Shown piece after piece: positions 15,729 to 26,655 of a stretch of DNA of 40,000 bases. This DNA comes from Synechococcaceae cyanobacterium SM1_2_3. GTDB lineage: Bacteria; Pseudomonadota; Gammaproteobacteria; Competibacterales; Competibacteraceae. The stretch spans positions 1 to 40,000 of the forward strand of contig JAAUTD010000001.1 of assembly GCA_012031845.1 (NCBI GenBank), given 5' to 3'. Position 1 is the first letter of the stretch, and every line of letters starts with the position of its first letter. The position numbers and the translations under genes are program-made. The notes under the pieces were generated by a model that was not told where the DNA came from, made no database searches, and saw nothing but the letters and a program-made list of their open reading frames with translations.

Positions 15729-18067
15729 ATGAATCTGATTGAAACGCTGGCCCGCGAACTGGCTGTTCAGCCGCGCCAGATTGAAGCGGCAGTTGCGCTG
15801 CTGGACGGCGGCGCGACCGTGCCGTTCATCGCCCGTTATCGCAAGGAAGCCACCGACGGGCTGGACGATACCCAACTGCGGCTGCTGGAAGAACGGCTGG
15901 GCTATCTGCGCGAACTGGAAGAGCGGCGCGGGGTGATTCTGGCCAGCATCCGCGAACAGGACAAGCTGACTCCCGAACTTGAAACCGCCCTGCTCGCCGC
16001 CGACACCAAAACCCGGCTGGAAGATTTATACCTGCCCTATAAGCCCAAGCGCCGCACCAAGGCGCAAATCGCTCGCGAAGCCGGTTTAGCGCCGCTCGCT
16101 CACGGGCTGCTGAACGATCCGGCGCAAATCCCGGAAGTCGTCGCCGCCGCTTTCGTCAATGCCGAGCGCGGTGTCCCGGAGGTGAAAACGGCGCTGGATG
16201 GAGCGCGGCAAATCCTGATGGAAGAGTTCGCCGAAAATGCTGAACTGCTGGCGCAGTTGCGCGAATACGTCTGGGATAACGCGGTGCTGCACTCGCAACT
16301 GGTTGAAGGCAAGGCCGAAGACGGGGCCAAGTTCCGCGATTATTTCGATTACCGCGAACCGTTCCGCCAAATTCCCTCACACCGCGCTTTGGCGCTGTTC
16401 CGGGGCCGCAACGAAGGCGTGTTGCAACTGACTCTGGAACTGGGCGATCCCGCCAATCCGGCTCCCGATCCCGGCGAAGGGCGGGTTGCCGTTCATTTTC
16501 AGATTCGCGACGAAGGCCGGGCCGCTGACGCCTGGCTGCGGGAAACCACCCGCTGGACCTGGAAAATCAAGCTGTTGCCGCATCTGGATACCGAGATTAA
16601 GCAGCGGTTGCGCGAAGCCGCCGAGGAAGAAGCGATCCGAGTCTTCGCCAGTAATTTGCGCGATTTGCTGCTGGCGGCGCCAGCGGGCGCCCGTCCGACG
16701 CTGGGACTCGATCCCGGCCTGCGCACCGGGGTCAAGGTCGCGGTGGTGGACGCTACCGGCAAGCTGGTGGAAACCGCCACGATTTATCCCCATGTCCCGC
16801 GCAATCAGTGGGATGCGAGCATTCACACCTTGGCCGATCTGTGCCAGCGCCATAAGGTCGAGCTGATCAGCATTGGCAATGGCACGGCTTCGCGGGAAAC
16901 CGACCGGCTGGCGACCGAACTGATCCAGCGTCATCCCGATTTGCATCTGCACAAGCTGGTGGTGTCGGAAGCGGGCGCATCGGTCTATTCCGCCTCGGAA
17001 CTGGCGGCGCGGGAATTTCCCGAAGTGGATGTATCCCTGCGCGGCGCGGTGTCCATCGCCCGCCGCCTGCAAGACCCGCTGGCGGAACTGGTCAAGATCG
17101 AGCCGAAAGCCATCGGCGTCGGCCAGTATCAGCACGATGTCAGTCAAACCCGGCTGGCGCGGATGCTGGATGCGGTGGTCGAGGATTGCGTAAACGCGGT
17201 GGGTGTGGATGTGAACACGGCGTCGGCGCCGCTGCTGGCGCGGGTGGCGGGATTGAACGCGACTTTGGCCCGCAACATCGTGGAATATCGCGACGCCAAC
17301 GGTTCGTTCCGGCGGCGCGAACAGTTGTTGCAAGTCACCCGGCTGGGTGACAAGACCTTTGAGCAAGCGGCCGGCTTTTTGCGGATCGCCAATGGCGATG
17401 ATCCGCTGGATCGCTCGGCGGTGCATCCGGAAGCCTATCCGGTGATCGAACGCATTCTCGCGGTCAGCGGGCGCGGTCTGCACGAGGTCTTGGGCAACGC
17501 CGCGTTTCTGAAGACGCTGGAACCGGCCCGGTTCACCGATGATCGCTTCGGCCTGCCGACGGTGCGCGACATCTTGGCGGAACTGGAAAAGCCGGGCCGC
17601 GATCCACGTCCCGAGTTCAAGACCGCCGCATTCAAGGAAGGCGTGGAAAACTCAGCGATTTACAAGCGGGCATGGTGCTGGAAGGGATCGTCACCAATGT
17701 CGCCAATTTCGGCGCGTTTGTGGACATCGGCGTGCATCAGGATGGGCTGGTGCATATTTCCATGCTGGCGGATCGCTTCGTGAAAGACCCGCGTGAAGTG
17801 GTGAAAGTCGGCCAGGTGGTGAAGGTGAAGGTGCTGGAAGTGGACTTGAAGCGGCAGCGCGTCGCTTTGACCATGAAGTTAAGCGAACCGGCGACCGGCG
17901 TTGCCCACCGGTCAGCGGATAAAGCGCAAAATTCGGCAAACCGTCCAGAACGGCGGGAACGACCCAAGGAACCGGCTACCCGCCAACAACAACCGCCTCC
18001 GCAAAAACCGGAGGCTCATGTCAGCGCCCTGGCCGAAGCCTTTGCCCGCGCCGCTCGGCAGCGTTAA
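15729..18067 (+). CDS. tex: Tex-family RNA-binding transcription accessory protein (frameshifted)
   Basis: This large cytoplasmic nucleic-acid-binding protein is linked to transcription and RNA turnover. The domain order is a helical Tex N-region (1-190), a YqgF-like nuclease fold starting [17 protein letters not shown] (about 322), helix-hairpin-helix repeats (about 490-570, [17 protein letters not shown]) and a C-terminal S1 domain ([20 protein letters not shown]). One A is missing from the A-run 17647-17650. The frame breaks at GVEN and resumes as [12 protein letters not shown] just before S1. Corrected length is about 779 aa, normal. It starts 19 bases after ffh and may be cotranscribed. 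It ends against the convergent SDR gene with no gap. Confidence 0.95.
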
Positions 18068-18814
18068 TTACCAGGCAATGGGCTGGCCGTCGCGGAACAC
18101 GCCGCCAGTTGGCCCATCGTCCGGCAAGGTGGCCGCCCAGACAATCCCGGCTGCGCCCTGTTCTACCGGACGTTCGGCGTTGGGACCGCCCATCTCGGTG
18201 CGCACCCATCCGGGGCAAACCGAATTAACCAGGATGTTATAGCCTTTGGTTTCCGCCGCCAGAATGCGAGTCAGCGCATTCAGCGCGGTTTTGGAAATGC
18301 GGTAGGCGGGCGATCCGCCTTCCATATCGCTCAATTGGCCCATCCCGCTGGAAACATTGACGATGCGGCCATAGTGTTGCTGTTTCATCAGCGGCGTCAG
18401 TTCCTGCGCCAGCAACATCGGGCCATACAGATTGGTTTTCAGGGTCAGCGTCAAGGTGTTCAAACTGGCGGTCAGTACGCTGGTTGCACCGGATGCATCC
18501 GCTTCCTCCGTGCCGTGGCGATCCAGAAAGATGCCGGCATTGTTGACCAGAATATCCACCCGGCCACAACGGCTATGAATGAACGCGCCCAGTTCGGCCA
18601 CGCTGTTTTCCGAGGCTACATCCAGGGGCTGAAACAGCACATCCAGCCCTTCGGTCAGTAGTTTCTCCAATGCCATCTCGCCTTTGGCCGCGTTGCGACT
18701 GGTGAGAATCACGCGAATGTCGCGTTGGGCCAGTTGCCGGACGGTTTCCAGCCCGATCCCGCGATTAGCGCCAGTGACTACGGCGACTGGCTTGCTGCTT
18801 TTGTCGCTCAACAT
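18068..18814 (-). CDS. Short-chain dehydrogenase/reductase, carbonyl-reductase-like
   Basis: This classical SDR of 248 aa probably reduces a carbonyl with NADPH; the substrate is unknown. Features are the nucleotide-binding TGANRGIG (14-21), NNAG (91-94), the catalytic Ser in NVSSGMG (about 155) and YRISK (Y171, K175). The long insertion before the catalytic Tyr and the SVCPGWVRTEMGG segment resemble plant and animal carbonyl reductases. ATG 18814 is chosen over the ATG 21 bases upstream because GGAGAGGG precedes it at good spacing. It is convergent with tex and divergent from argB. Confidence 0.88.
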   Translation of the reverse strand: MLSDKSSKPVAVVTGANRGIGLETVRQLAQRDIRVILTSRNAAKGEMALEKLLTEGLDVLFQPLDVASENSVAELGAFIHSRCGRVDILVNNAGIFLDRHGTEEADASGATSVLTASLNTLTLTLKTNLYGPMLLAQELTPLMKQQHYGRIVNVSSGMGQLSDMEGGSPAYRISKTALNALTRILAAETKGYNILVNSVCPGWVRTEMGGPNAERPVEQGAAGIVWAATLPDDGPTGGVFRDGQPIAW

Positions 18815-18865
18815 GGTCTTGCCCTCTCCGGTCATCGCTTCTATTCAAAATGATCGCACTGGTGA

Positions 18866-19906
<1,041 letters not shown>

Positions 19907-20031
19907 AGCCGGATTTGAAGCGGGATCGCTGGCTCGGATTGGTCGGGCTGGCGATTTCGTTTTGCCGAAATTAGCCGCAAAAGAACGCAGAAAACATAAA
20001 GACAGGTATTAGATACAGGTTTGTTTTAGAG

Positions 20032-20427
20032 TTATTGTGGCGCAGGCGGCTTTTCCTGGCTCAGGATATATTTCTTGATCTGGAATCGGTAGCTGCCAAA
20101 GTTAATCAAGATTCCATCTTCAATGCGCGAAGATTTAAGGTAGCCAAGGATTTGGGCGATATGTTCGTTGGCCAAGGTCTGACAAGCTTTCAACTCGATG
20201 ATTAATCTTCCGTCAATGAACAGGTCAGCAAAATAGTCGCCAATAATCGTTCCATCTTCGTCATACACCGTTATGGGATGTTGTTGTTTTACATCGAGTC
20301 CTCTCTTTCTTAACCGATGCGCCAGTGCATTTTCGTACACTTTTTCCAAGTGTCCATAGCCATGATAAAGATGTATGGCATACGCCGTTTCCCGTATTAA
20401 ATTGCAAAGTCCTTTTATCGTTTTCAT
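20032..20427 (-). CDS. GxxExxY family protein
   Basis: This small 131-aa protein has the family signature GYGHLEKVYENAL, then GDYFADLFIDGRLIIELKAC. The GxxExxY fold resembles PD-(D/E)xK nucleases, and D...ELKA would be the metal site. Its biological role is not established. It is more AT-rich than its neighbours and stands alone, consistent with an acquired gene. The frame is intact. Confidence 0.85.
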   Translation of the reverse strand: MKTIKGLCNLIRETAYAIHLYHGYGHLEKVYENALAHRLRKRGLDVKQQHPITVYDEDGTIIGDYFADLFIDGRLIIELKACQTLANEHIAQILGYLKSSRIEDGILINFGSYRFQIKKYILSQEKPPAPQ

Positions 20428-20498
20428 CCTTTGTGAACCTTGTATCCTTTAGTGGCTAATACGGTTAAAACGGCTTTTCCAAGTGTCTTTGCCAACAA

Positions 20499-20945
20499 TT
20501 ATGGCCGATAAATCGCGTAGCGCCCGGTAAAAGTCATCGCCGGTTCGCCGTCAGCGCGAATGATCACTTCCACCGTCCAACGCGCCTTGCCGTGCTGACG
20601 ATAGCCGCCCACAAAACTTTCAATAACGCTCTGATCCGGTCGCTCGCACTCCGCCACTATGTTTCCGCGCACCGGCTTCAAAAACTTCAGCGTACTATCG
20701 GTAATCACAATCTCGGCAGTCTCGCCCTGTTCGCGCAAGGTGACGCGGGTCAGCGCCCAACCGGTCAGCGCGGCAATCGCCGCCATCGAACCGCCAAACG
20801 CAATGCCTTTGTCATTGATATTCGGGGCCAGCGGCGCCACCAGCGCCAATCCGGTCTCATCGCAACGGTCGAGCCGGGCCTGCATGGCGCTGAACAGCGG
20901 TACATTCTGGCTGAGAAAATCATTGATTTCCTGCTGATACGACAT
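20499..20945 (-). CDS. YiiD C-terminal-type hotdog thioesterase-like protein
   Basis: This 148-aa protein of the YiiD_C family (hotdog fold) is a putative acyl-CoA thioesterase. The helix segment NINDKGIAFGGSMAAIAALT matches the family core, and the C-terminal strands end MTFTGRYAIYRP. The start MSYQQEINDFL at 20945 has a GGAGAA-like site upstream. It lies divergent from the nitroreductase gene. Substrate unknown. Confidence 0.82.
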   Translation of the reverse strand: MSYQQEINDFLSQNVPLFSAMQARLDRCDETGLALVAPLAPNINDKGIAFGGSMAAIAALTGWALTRVTLREQGETAEIVITDSTLKFLKPVRGNIVAECERPDQSVIESFVGGYRQHGKARWTVEVIIRADGEPAMTFTGRYAIYRP

Positions 20946-21054
20946 AAGTTCTCCGTTCGCACAATAAAATCATGATAAGAATAACCAAGCTATTTTCGCT
21001 TTTTTGCAGTGCGCATGGTCTACAAAATCGCCAATCTCACATCAGGAGAATTTT

Positions 21055-21663
21055 ATGCTGGAAAAACCCGCTGTCACTCAGGTCGCCATTGCCGATCTTA
21101 TCGCCCGCCGCTGGAGTCCCCGCGCCATTGATCCCGATCAGCCGGTCAGCCGCGAACAAATCCTGGCCCTGCTGGAAGCGGCCCGCTGGGCGCCGTCCTG
21201 TTTCGGCGATCAACCGTGGCGCTATCTGCTCTGGGACCGGTTCCGCGACGCCGCCGCCTGGCAACAGGCGTTCGAGTGTCTGGCCGAGGGCAATCAGGGT
21301 TGGGTGAAAAATGCCCCGCTGTTGTTGCTGGCGGTGGCCGCGCCCAACTTTGGCCACAACAGCAAACCCAATCGCTGGGCGCAATACGACACCGGCGCAG
21401 CCAGCGAAAATCTCTGTCTGCAAGCGACCGCGCTCGGTCTGGTGGCGCATCAAATGGGCGGTTTCGACCCGGATCAGGCCAAAACCCGCTTCAATATTCC
21501 CGCTGATCATGCGTGTATGGCAATGATCGCGGTCGGTCATCCGGCATCGGCTGAGGGGTTGCCGGACGCCTTGCGTGAGCGCGAACTGGCGGCGCGGGAA
21601 CGCAAGCCGCTGACCGAAATTACCTTCGAGAGCGGTTGGAATCAGCCTGTTCAGCCTACATAA
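21055..21663 (+). CDS. Nitroreductase family protein
   Basis: This FMN-dependent oxidoreductase has 202 aa. The start region RRWSPRAIDPDQPVSRE and AARWAPSCFGDQPWRYL are the typical FMN-binding opening, and WAQYDTGAASENLCLQATAL is the dimer-interface helix. ATG 21055 follows CAGGAGAA. The physiological substrate cannot be told. A strong terminator follows directly. Confidence 0.9.
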   Translation: MLEKPAVTQVAIADLIARRWSPRAIDPDQPVSREQILALLEAARWAPSCFGDQPWRYLLWDRFRDAAAWQQAFECLAEGNQGWVKNAPLLLLAVAAPNFGHNSKPNRWAQYDTGAASENLCLQATALGLVAHQMGGFDPDQAKTRFNIPADHACMAMIAVGHPASAEGLPDALRERELAARERKPLTEITFESGWNQPVQPT

Positions 21664-21689
21664 CAACCGCTTCAAATCCATACTTGACC

Positions 21690-21714
21690 GGGCGCGCGCT
21701 GTGCGCCCTTTTTT
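21690..21714 (+). terminator. Rho-independent terminator after the nitroreductase gene
   Basis: GGGCGC pairs with GCGCCC and is followed at once by TTTTTT. The in-frame ATG at 21701 lies inside it, which argues that the next gene starts at ATG 21725. Confidence 0.85.
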
Positions 21715-21724
21715 CGAGAGTCCC

Positions 21725-22806
21725 ATGCCCATTACCCCCTCTGAACGGCGCTCCAACCGGGGCGCAAGTCGTTATCTGTTTCGCTCCTTGCTGTTTTTGC
21801 TGACGCTGGCGGCGCTGACTGGATTTTTCCATCAACCTCTACTGGCTGCGTTCCTGACCAATCCTTATCTGAATGGCGCGATTGCCGCCGCCTTTCTGTT
21901 CGGCGTGGCTTATACCTTCAAGGCCATGACGGGTGCGCTGCTGGATATTCGCGCCGCTGATCAGGCGGACGTGGTGGCGCTGAAGGCCCGTCGCCACGAA
22001 CTGTCGCTCAAACAGGCGAATGAGGCGTTGCTGGAAAACATTCCGCGTGTGGGCGTCAGCGATTTTCTCAACAAGGTTCACAGGGTTATTAGTCACGGTG
22101 ACGCCACAGCTACCCTACCCTATCTGCTGGATTCGCTGGCGACCCGTGGCGACGATCAGCGGGCGCTGGTGCGTTATCTGGTCGGGGCGCTGGTGCTGCT
22201 CGGTTTAATCGGCACCTTTTACGGGCTGCTGATCACCATTGCCGGAGTACGCGACGTGATCGGCGGTCTGGCGACCGATAAAGCGACCGACACCATGACT
22301 CTGATCGCCAGCTTCAAGGATCGACTGGCCGCGCCGCTGGGCGGCATGGGCACCTCATTTTCCGCGTCGCTGTTCGGCTTGATGGGGGCGCTGGCGCTGG
22401 GCTTTCTGGAACTGCAACTGTTTCACGCCCAGAACGATCATCACGCCCAACTGGAGGCGCTGGTGGTCAGCGATCTGGTTCCGCTGTGGCAGCCGGTGGT
22501 TACCGTCACCGCCCAGACCGAGACGATTTCCCCGCGTCATCTGGCCGCATTGCTGCAATCCACGACAGACCGGCTGGAACGGTCGCGGCGACCACTGAAT
22601 ATCTGGCGAATCGCGGCGAAGGCATCACTCGCGTGGCCGAACAGGTGGCGAATCTGGGCGAGCGAATCGAATCGCTGCGGACCACGCTGCAAAATATTGA
22701 GAACGACCGCACCGCCGACTTGCGCCACGAGTTGCGGATTATCGCCCGCCTGCTGGCGCAACCATCCGCCTTGCCACAGGATTCCAGCCATGCGCCGCCG
22801 CCGTGA
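21725..22806 (+). CDS. MotA/TolQ/ExbB-like proton-channel protein (frameshifted)
   Basis: This predicted inner-membrane channel subunit probably pairs with the OmpA/MotB-like protein encoded next, using proton flow to do work at the cell wall. Hydrophobic segments lie near residues 25-45, 50-70, 155-180 (GALVLLGLIGTFYGLLITIAG) and 215-235 (GMGTSFSASLFGLMGALALG), the MotA pattern. A soluble coiled tail follows. One G is missing from GG at 22581-22582. The corrected frame continues VAATTEYLANRGEGITRVAE to the stop at 22806, about 360 aa. It overlaps the next gene by 17 bases. The pair resembles Zorya ZorA/ZorB in layout, but no other Zorya gene is present. Confidence 0.82.
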
Positions 22807-23788
22807 TGCGCTAAGCGAATTCAACATCTGGCCGGCATTCACCGACGCGCTGGGGCGGCCTGGTGATGGTGCTGGTGTTTCTGATCACCGTATTTGTCAT
22901 TACTGAAGTCCTGATTGGCCGGGAGATGATGGGCAAGGACACCGCCATCGGCCAGTTGCAGCGGATTATTAGTCACTTGGAAGGGCTGGCCAGCGATGCC
23001 GATAAGGAGGCGGCGCGATTGCGTGGGCGGGTGCAAGGCCTGGAAAGCACGGTCGGCGAGCGCGAGCAACTGCTGGCGCAATTGCGCAACCAACTGGCGG
23101 CGCTGGGCGCCGACAAAAGCAAAATTGAACTCACTGCAACCAGCGCCCAGGAACAGGCCGCGCTGCTGAGCGTTCGCGCCGAACGGCTGGCGACGGAACT
23201 GGAGCGGCTCAATCGCGCCTGGCCGCCAGTCAGCAGGAACTGGCGCAGCGCGATGTCGTGATCGTCCAGCAGAAAGGCCGGATCGAGGCGCTGGATAGCG
23301 CCCTGAAAAAGAAACTGCTGGAGCGGGTCGAGGAACTGGAGAAATACGCCAGTGATTTCTTTGGCCGCTTGCGCGAAGTATTCGCCAACAATCCCGATAT
23401 TAAAGTGGTCGGCGACCGGTTCGTGTTTCAGTCGGAAGTGCTGTTTGCCTCCGGCGAGGCCACGCTCTCTGCGGCCGGCGGCGGCGATCTGGACAAGTTT
23501 GCGGCGGTTTACCGGCAACTGGCGTCGCGCCTGCCCGCCGATTTACCGGTCATCATCGAAGTACAGGGCCATACCGACCGGGTGCCGGTGCGCGGCCGCT
23601 TCCCCTCCAACTGGGAATTGTCCACGGCGCGGGCGCAGCAGGTGGTGAATTATCTGATCCAGCAGGGCATTCCGCCGGAACGACTGGCGGCGGTGGGCAT
23701 GGCCGAATATCACCCGATTGATCCGGCCGACAATGCCGAAGCCTATCGGCGCAATCGCCGCATCGAACTCAAGATCACCAGCCGTTAA
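22790..23788 (+). CDS. OmpA/MotB-domain membrane protein (frameshifted)
   Basis: This is the partner of the upstream channel. It has a short N terminus with NIWPAFTDAL, one membrane helix (MVLVFLITVFVITEVLI), a long coiled coil (about 50-170), and a C-terminal OmpA peptidoglycan-binding domain with VIIEVQGHTDRVPV, ELSTARAQQVVNYL and NRRIELKI. Two shifts are seen: one extra G in GGGG at 22852-22855 and one missing C at 23218-23219. The corrected length is about 332 aa. ATG 22790 overlaps the end of the channel gene, so the two are coupled. Confidence 0.85.
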
Positions 23789-24166
23789 ATTTCTCTCCCC
23801 GGCCCTCAACTGCAAAATGGGTCTGTGCGGCCGGGCATCCTGCTTGTAATCATAATTAAATGACGTTATCTGTATGAAAAGGCGGGGCAATACGTTTTAT
23901 TATGATTTAATTTACTTTAATAAGTATGGTTTTGCAGCTTTTCTGGGGACAACGGTTTTTATAAAATAATAAATTATCAATTAAATTCAATTATTTATGA
24001 TTAATAATAGCCCGGAATTCGATAAAATCGCCAGTTAATTATTTAATCTTTGTTTAATTTGAACCTTTACATATCAGTTCAGTCGTAAGCTATGTGTATT
24101 GTAAATACATGTTATAAATTTAATTGTTACTCACAGTTCTAACCCCAACTCTTGGCGAGGCAGACC
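23789..24166. promoter_or_regulatory. Very AT-rich intergenic region
   Basis: No gene is seen. From about 23850 to 24125 the sequence is strikingly AT-rich against a GC-rich background, with several overlapping inverted repeats (for example TGTATTGTAAATACA near 24092-24106). It sits directly upstream of the secreted SgcJ-like gene. It could be a promoter region bound by a nucleoid or regulatory protein; that is inference. Confidence 0.45.
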
Positions 24167-25078
24167 ATGAAAAGCTTCAAGCGGACCGCACCGTATACAG
24201 CTGTTGTCAGCGCTTTACTGATCAGTCTCTACGCGGGTTATGCTTTCAGCCAGCCCGCTGCTGCTTTACCGCCCACAGTCCAACCTGCGCCAGCTCTGAC
24301 TCTGGTCGCTAAGTCGACAAAAGCGATTACCGAACAGGAAATCGCACAACTGTTTGATCGCTGGAACACCTCGCTGCAAACCGGTAATCCCGATGAAGTC
24401 CTGAAGAATTACGCGGATGACGCGATTCTGTTGCCGACGATTTCTAATCAAGTCCGGGATAATCAGGCAGAGAGGAGAGAGTATTTTAGCCAGTTCCTTA
24501 AACTCAAACCGGTGGGCCGCATCAATGAACGCAATATCCATATTTATGGCGATGTTGCGATTGATTCGGGGATTTACACCTTCAGGCTAGTCAAGGATGG
24601 CGCGCCTGTGGAGGTCAGGGCGCGTTATACCTTTGCTTACCGCAAGACTGGCGATCAGTGGTTGATTGTCGAACACCACTCATCAGCGATGCCGGAAAGC
24701 CCGGAGCAGGAAATCGCGCAGTTGTTTGATCGTTGGAATGCCTCGCTGCAAACCGGCGATCCCGATGAAGTCCTGAAGAATTATGCTCCAGACGCAATTC
24801 TGCTGCCGACGGTTTCCAATAAGGTTCGTCATAACCTGGCTGAAGTAAAAGATTATTTCCAAAACTTTCTCAAGCTCAAACCACGCGGCGCAATCAATGA
24901 GCGCCACATCCGGATGTTCGATGAGGTGGCGATTGACTCTGGAGTCTATACCTTCAGCCTGTTTAAGGACGGCAAGCCAACCGAAGTACGGGCGCGCTAC
25001 ACCTTTGTTTATCACAAGGTGGGCGATCAATGGCTGATTTCAGAGCATCACTCTTCGATGATGCCAGAAAAAGTCTGA
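24167..25078 (+). CDS. Exported tandem SgcJ/CaMKII-association-domain protein
   Basis: The protein has an N-terminal signal sequence (about 1-29, hydrophobic ALLISLYAGYAFS). Two copies of an NTF2-like domain follow, the first starting at E56 and the second at E180, a period of 124 residues. Each carries EQEIAQLFDRWN, PDEVLKNYA, DAILLPT, IDSG-YTF, ARYTF and a final EHHSS-MP, the SgcJ/EcaC (CaMKII association domain) signature. Ligand or enzymatic activity is unknown. ATG 24167 places the signal peptide at the N terminus. The frame is intact. The close similarity of the two halves points to a fairly recent internal duplication. Confidence 0.88.
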   Translation: MKSFKRTAPYTAVVSALLISLYAGYAFSQPAAALPPTVQPAPALTLVAKSTKAITEQEIAQLFDRWNTSLQTGNPDEVLKNYADDAILLPTISNQVRDNQAERREYFSQFLKLKPVGRINERNIHIYGDVAIDSGIYTFRLVKDGAPVEVRARYTFAYRKTGDQWLIVEHHSSAMPESPEQEIAQLFDRWNASLQTGDPDEVLKNYAPDAILLPTVSNKVRHNLAEVKDYFQNFLKLKPRGAINERHIRMFDEVAIDSGVYTFSLFKDGKPTEVRARYTFVYHKVGDQWLISEHHSSMMPEKV

Positions 25079-25251
25079 TTCCTAATGGCGGCAGACTTGA
25101 TCGGTTAATCCGTCGAATGCAGCGATCCCACTCCTGACGAACCGGAATTCAGCGAGTAAAACCATTGAATGTGTGACTGGACAATGGCGCTCGTTGCAAC
25201 TGGTTTCGTCAAGGTTAGCCAAACGTTCAAGAACTTTTCTCAGGGTTAATT

Positions 25252-26307
25252 ATGGATGCCAGCCTTATCATCAACAACTTTTTAAGTCCGCCTATTTTGT
25301 TCTTTTTTCTTGGAATGCTGGCGATATTTGTACATTCCGATCTGGAGATCCCGCAGCCGCTCGCAAAATTTTTTTCACTGTATTTGTTGATGTCGATTGG
25401 TTATCGGGGTGGAGCCGAACTGGCCCACAGTGGCATGACTTGGGCAGTGGGAACTGCGATGACTGCGGCCGTTATCATGTCCATGATCGTGCCAATCTAT
25501 ACCTTTTTTATCCTAAAAAACCGGTTAAAAATGACGGTGCATGATTCGGCGGCAATTGCCGCGACTTATGGATCAGTAAGCGCAGTAACATTTGTAACCG
25601 CCACCGCTTTTCTGCAGAAGTTGGAAATTCCTTTTGGCGGACATATGGTAGCTGCATTGGCGCTCATGGAGTCACCGGCGATTATCATTGGGGTTTTGCT
25701 GTACCGCTATTATTCGATTAAAGCGGCTATTGCAGAACAGTTTTCCAAGCCTTCCTTATCTGGCGGCGGATTAAGCTTGGCTGGTTCTGACTATACGGGA
25801 CATCGCAGCGATTTTTCCTGGTCGGAGCTTTTTAAGGATGCCGTATTCAATGGGTCAGTATTCCTGATTCTGGGTAGCCTGGCGATTGGTCTGATCACTG
25901 GCGGGACTCCCGGTGAGAAAGCACTGGAACCGTTTCTGAAGGATTTATTCAGGGGAGTGCTGTGCTTTTTCCTGCTGGATATGGGACTGGTGGCAGCTCG
26001 ACGCCTAAAGGATTTAAGGAAAGCGGGCGCGTCGCTGACCGCTTTCGCTATTCTGATCCCGTTGATTAACGCCGCGCTGGCTGCTGTGCTGGCTAAAATA
26101 ATGGATATGTCATTAGGGGATGCGCTGTTATTGGTCATGCTGTGCGCCAGCGCCTCTTATATCGCTGTGCCGGCCGCAGTACGCCTGTCCATTCCCGACG
26201 CCAATCCCAGCCTGTATGTGCCAATGTCACTGGCGATCACTTTTCCTTTTAACATTATCGTCGGCCTACCTCTGTATCTGTCTACCCTTAAATTTTTCTG
26301 GAGCTAA
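25252..26307 (+). CDS. sbtA: SbtA-type sodium-dependent bicarbonate transporter
   Basis: This polytopic inner-membrane protein (351 aa, about ten helices) of the SbtA family takes up bicarbonate with sodium in cyanobacteria. Family segments are YRGGAELAHSGM, AATYGSVSAVTFVTATAFL and, near the end, CASASYIAVPAAVRLSIPDA followed by NPSLYVPMSLAITFPFN. Five bases separate it from the PII-like sbtB, the arrangement seen in cyanobacteria. The intact frame and conserved motifs suggest it is functional. Bicarbonate as substrate is inferred from the family. Confidence 0.93.
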   Translation: MDASLIINNFLSPPILFFFLGMLAIFVHSDLEIPQPLAKFFSLYLLMSIGYRGGAELAHSGMTWAVGTAMTAAVIMSMIVPIYTFFILKNRLKMTVHDSAAIAATYGSVSAVTFVTATAFLQKLEIPFGGHMVAALALMESPAIIIGVLLYRYYSIKAAIAEQFSKPSLSGGGLSLAGSDYTGHRSDFSWSELFKDAVFNGSVFLILGSLAIGLITGGTPGEKALEPFLKDLFRGVLCFFLLDMGLVAARRLKDLRKAGASLTAFAILIPLINAALAAVLAKIMDMSLGDALLLVMLCASASYIAVPAAVRLSIPDANPSLYVPMSLAITFPFNIIVGLPLYLSTLKFFWS

Positions 26308-26312
26308 TACCC

Positions 26313-26606
26313 ATGCAGCCGGTAAAGCGCATTGAAATCATCATGGATTTCCCGGAATTGGCAAAGATTGTCAAAATTCTCGACGGCTTGGGCATCTCTG
26401 GCTATACCGTGATTCGAGATGTCACCGGCAGCGGGGATCGTGGCCTGCGATCAGGCGATGAATTAACTGACGTGTTTAAGAACAGTTATGTCATGACGGC
26501 CTGCCCGGAAGAAAAAATGCAGGAAATTGTCGACGCCATTCGTCCTTTACTGAAACGGTTCGGAGGGATTTGTCTGGTGACTGATGCACATTGGGTTATT
26601 CATTAA
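26313..26606 (+). CDS. sbtB: SbtB-like PII-family regulator
   Basis: This 97-aa PII-like protein has a trimeric ferredoxin-like fold. In cyanobacteria SbtB binds adenine nucleotides, including cyclic AMP, and controls SbtA. The start KRIEIIMDFPELAKIVKILD, the loop GSGDRGLRSGDELTDVFKNS and the last strand FGGICLVTDAHWVIH match the family. It lies directly after sbtA, in one operon. Confidence 0.9.
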   Translation: MQPVKRIEIIMDFPELAKIVKILDGLGISGYTVIRDVTGSGDRGLRSGDELTDVFKNSYVMTACPEEKMQEIVDAIRPLLKRFGGICLVTDAHWVIH

Positions 26607-26632
26607 CCAATGACTGGGCGACTTGAATCAGA

Positions 26633-26655
26633 TCGGGCAATGACGAATTGCCCGA
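26633..26655 (+). terminator. Hairpin after sbtAB
   Basis: A perfect 9-bp stem TCGGGCAAT / ATTGCCCGA encloses the loop GACGA. Only a short T-rich stretch follows (CTTTGATGG), so termination is likely but not certain. Confidence 0.55.

Noticed and set aside
21725-23788. Zorya defence system (ZorA/ZorB)
   Set aside because: Only the motor-like pair is present. The next genes are an SgcJ-like protein and sbtAB, with no ZorC, ZorD or ZorE candidate, and MotA/OmpA pairs are common outside defence.
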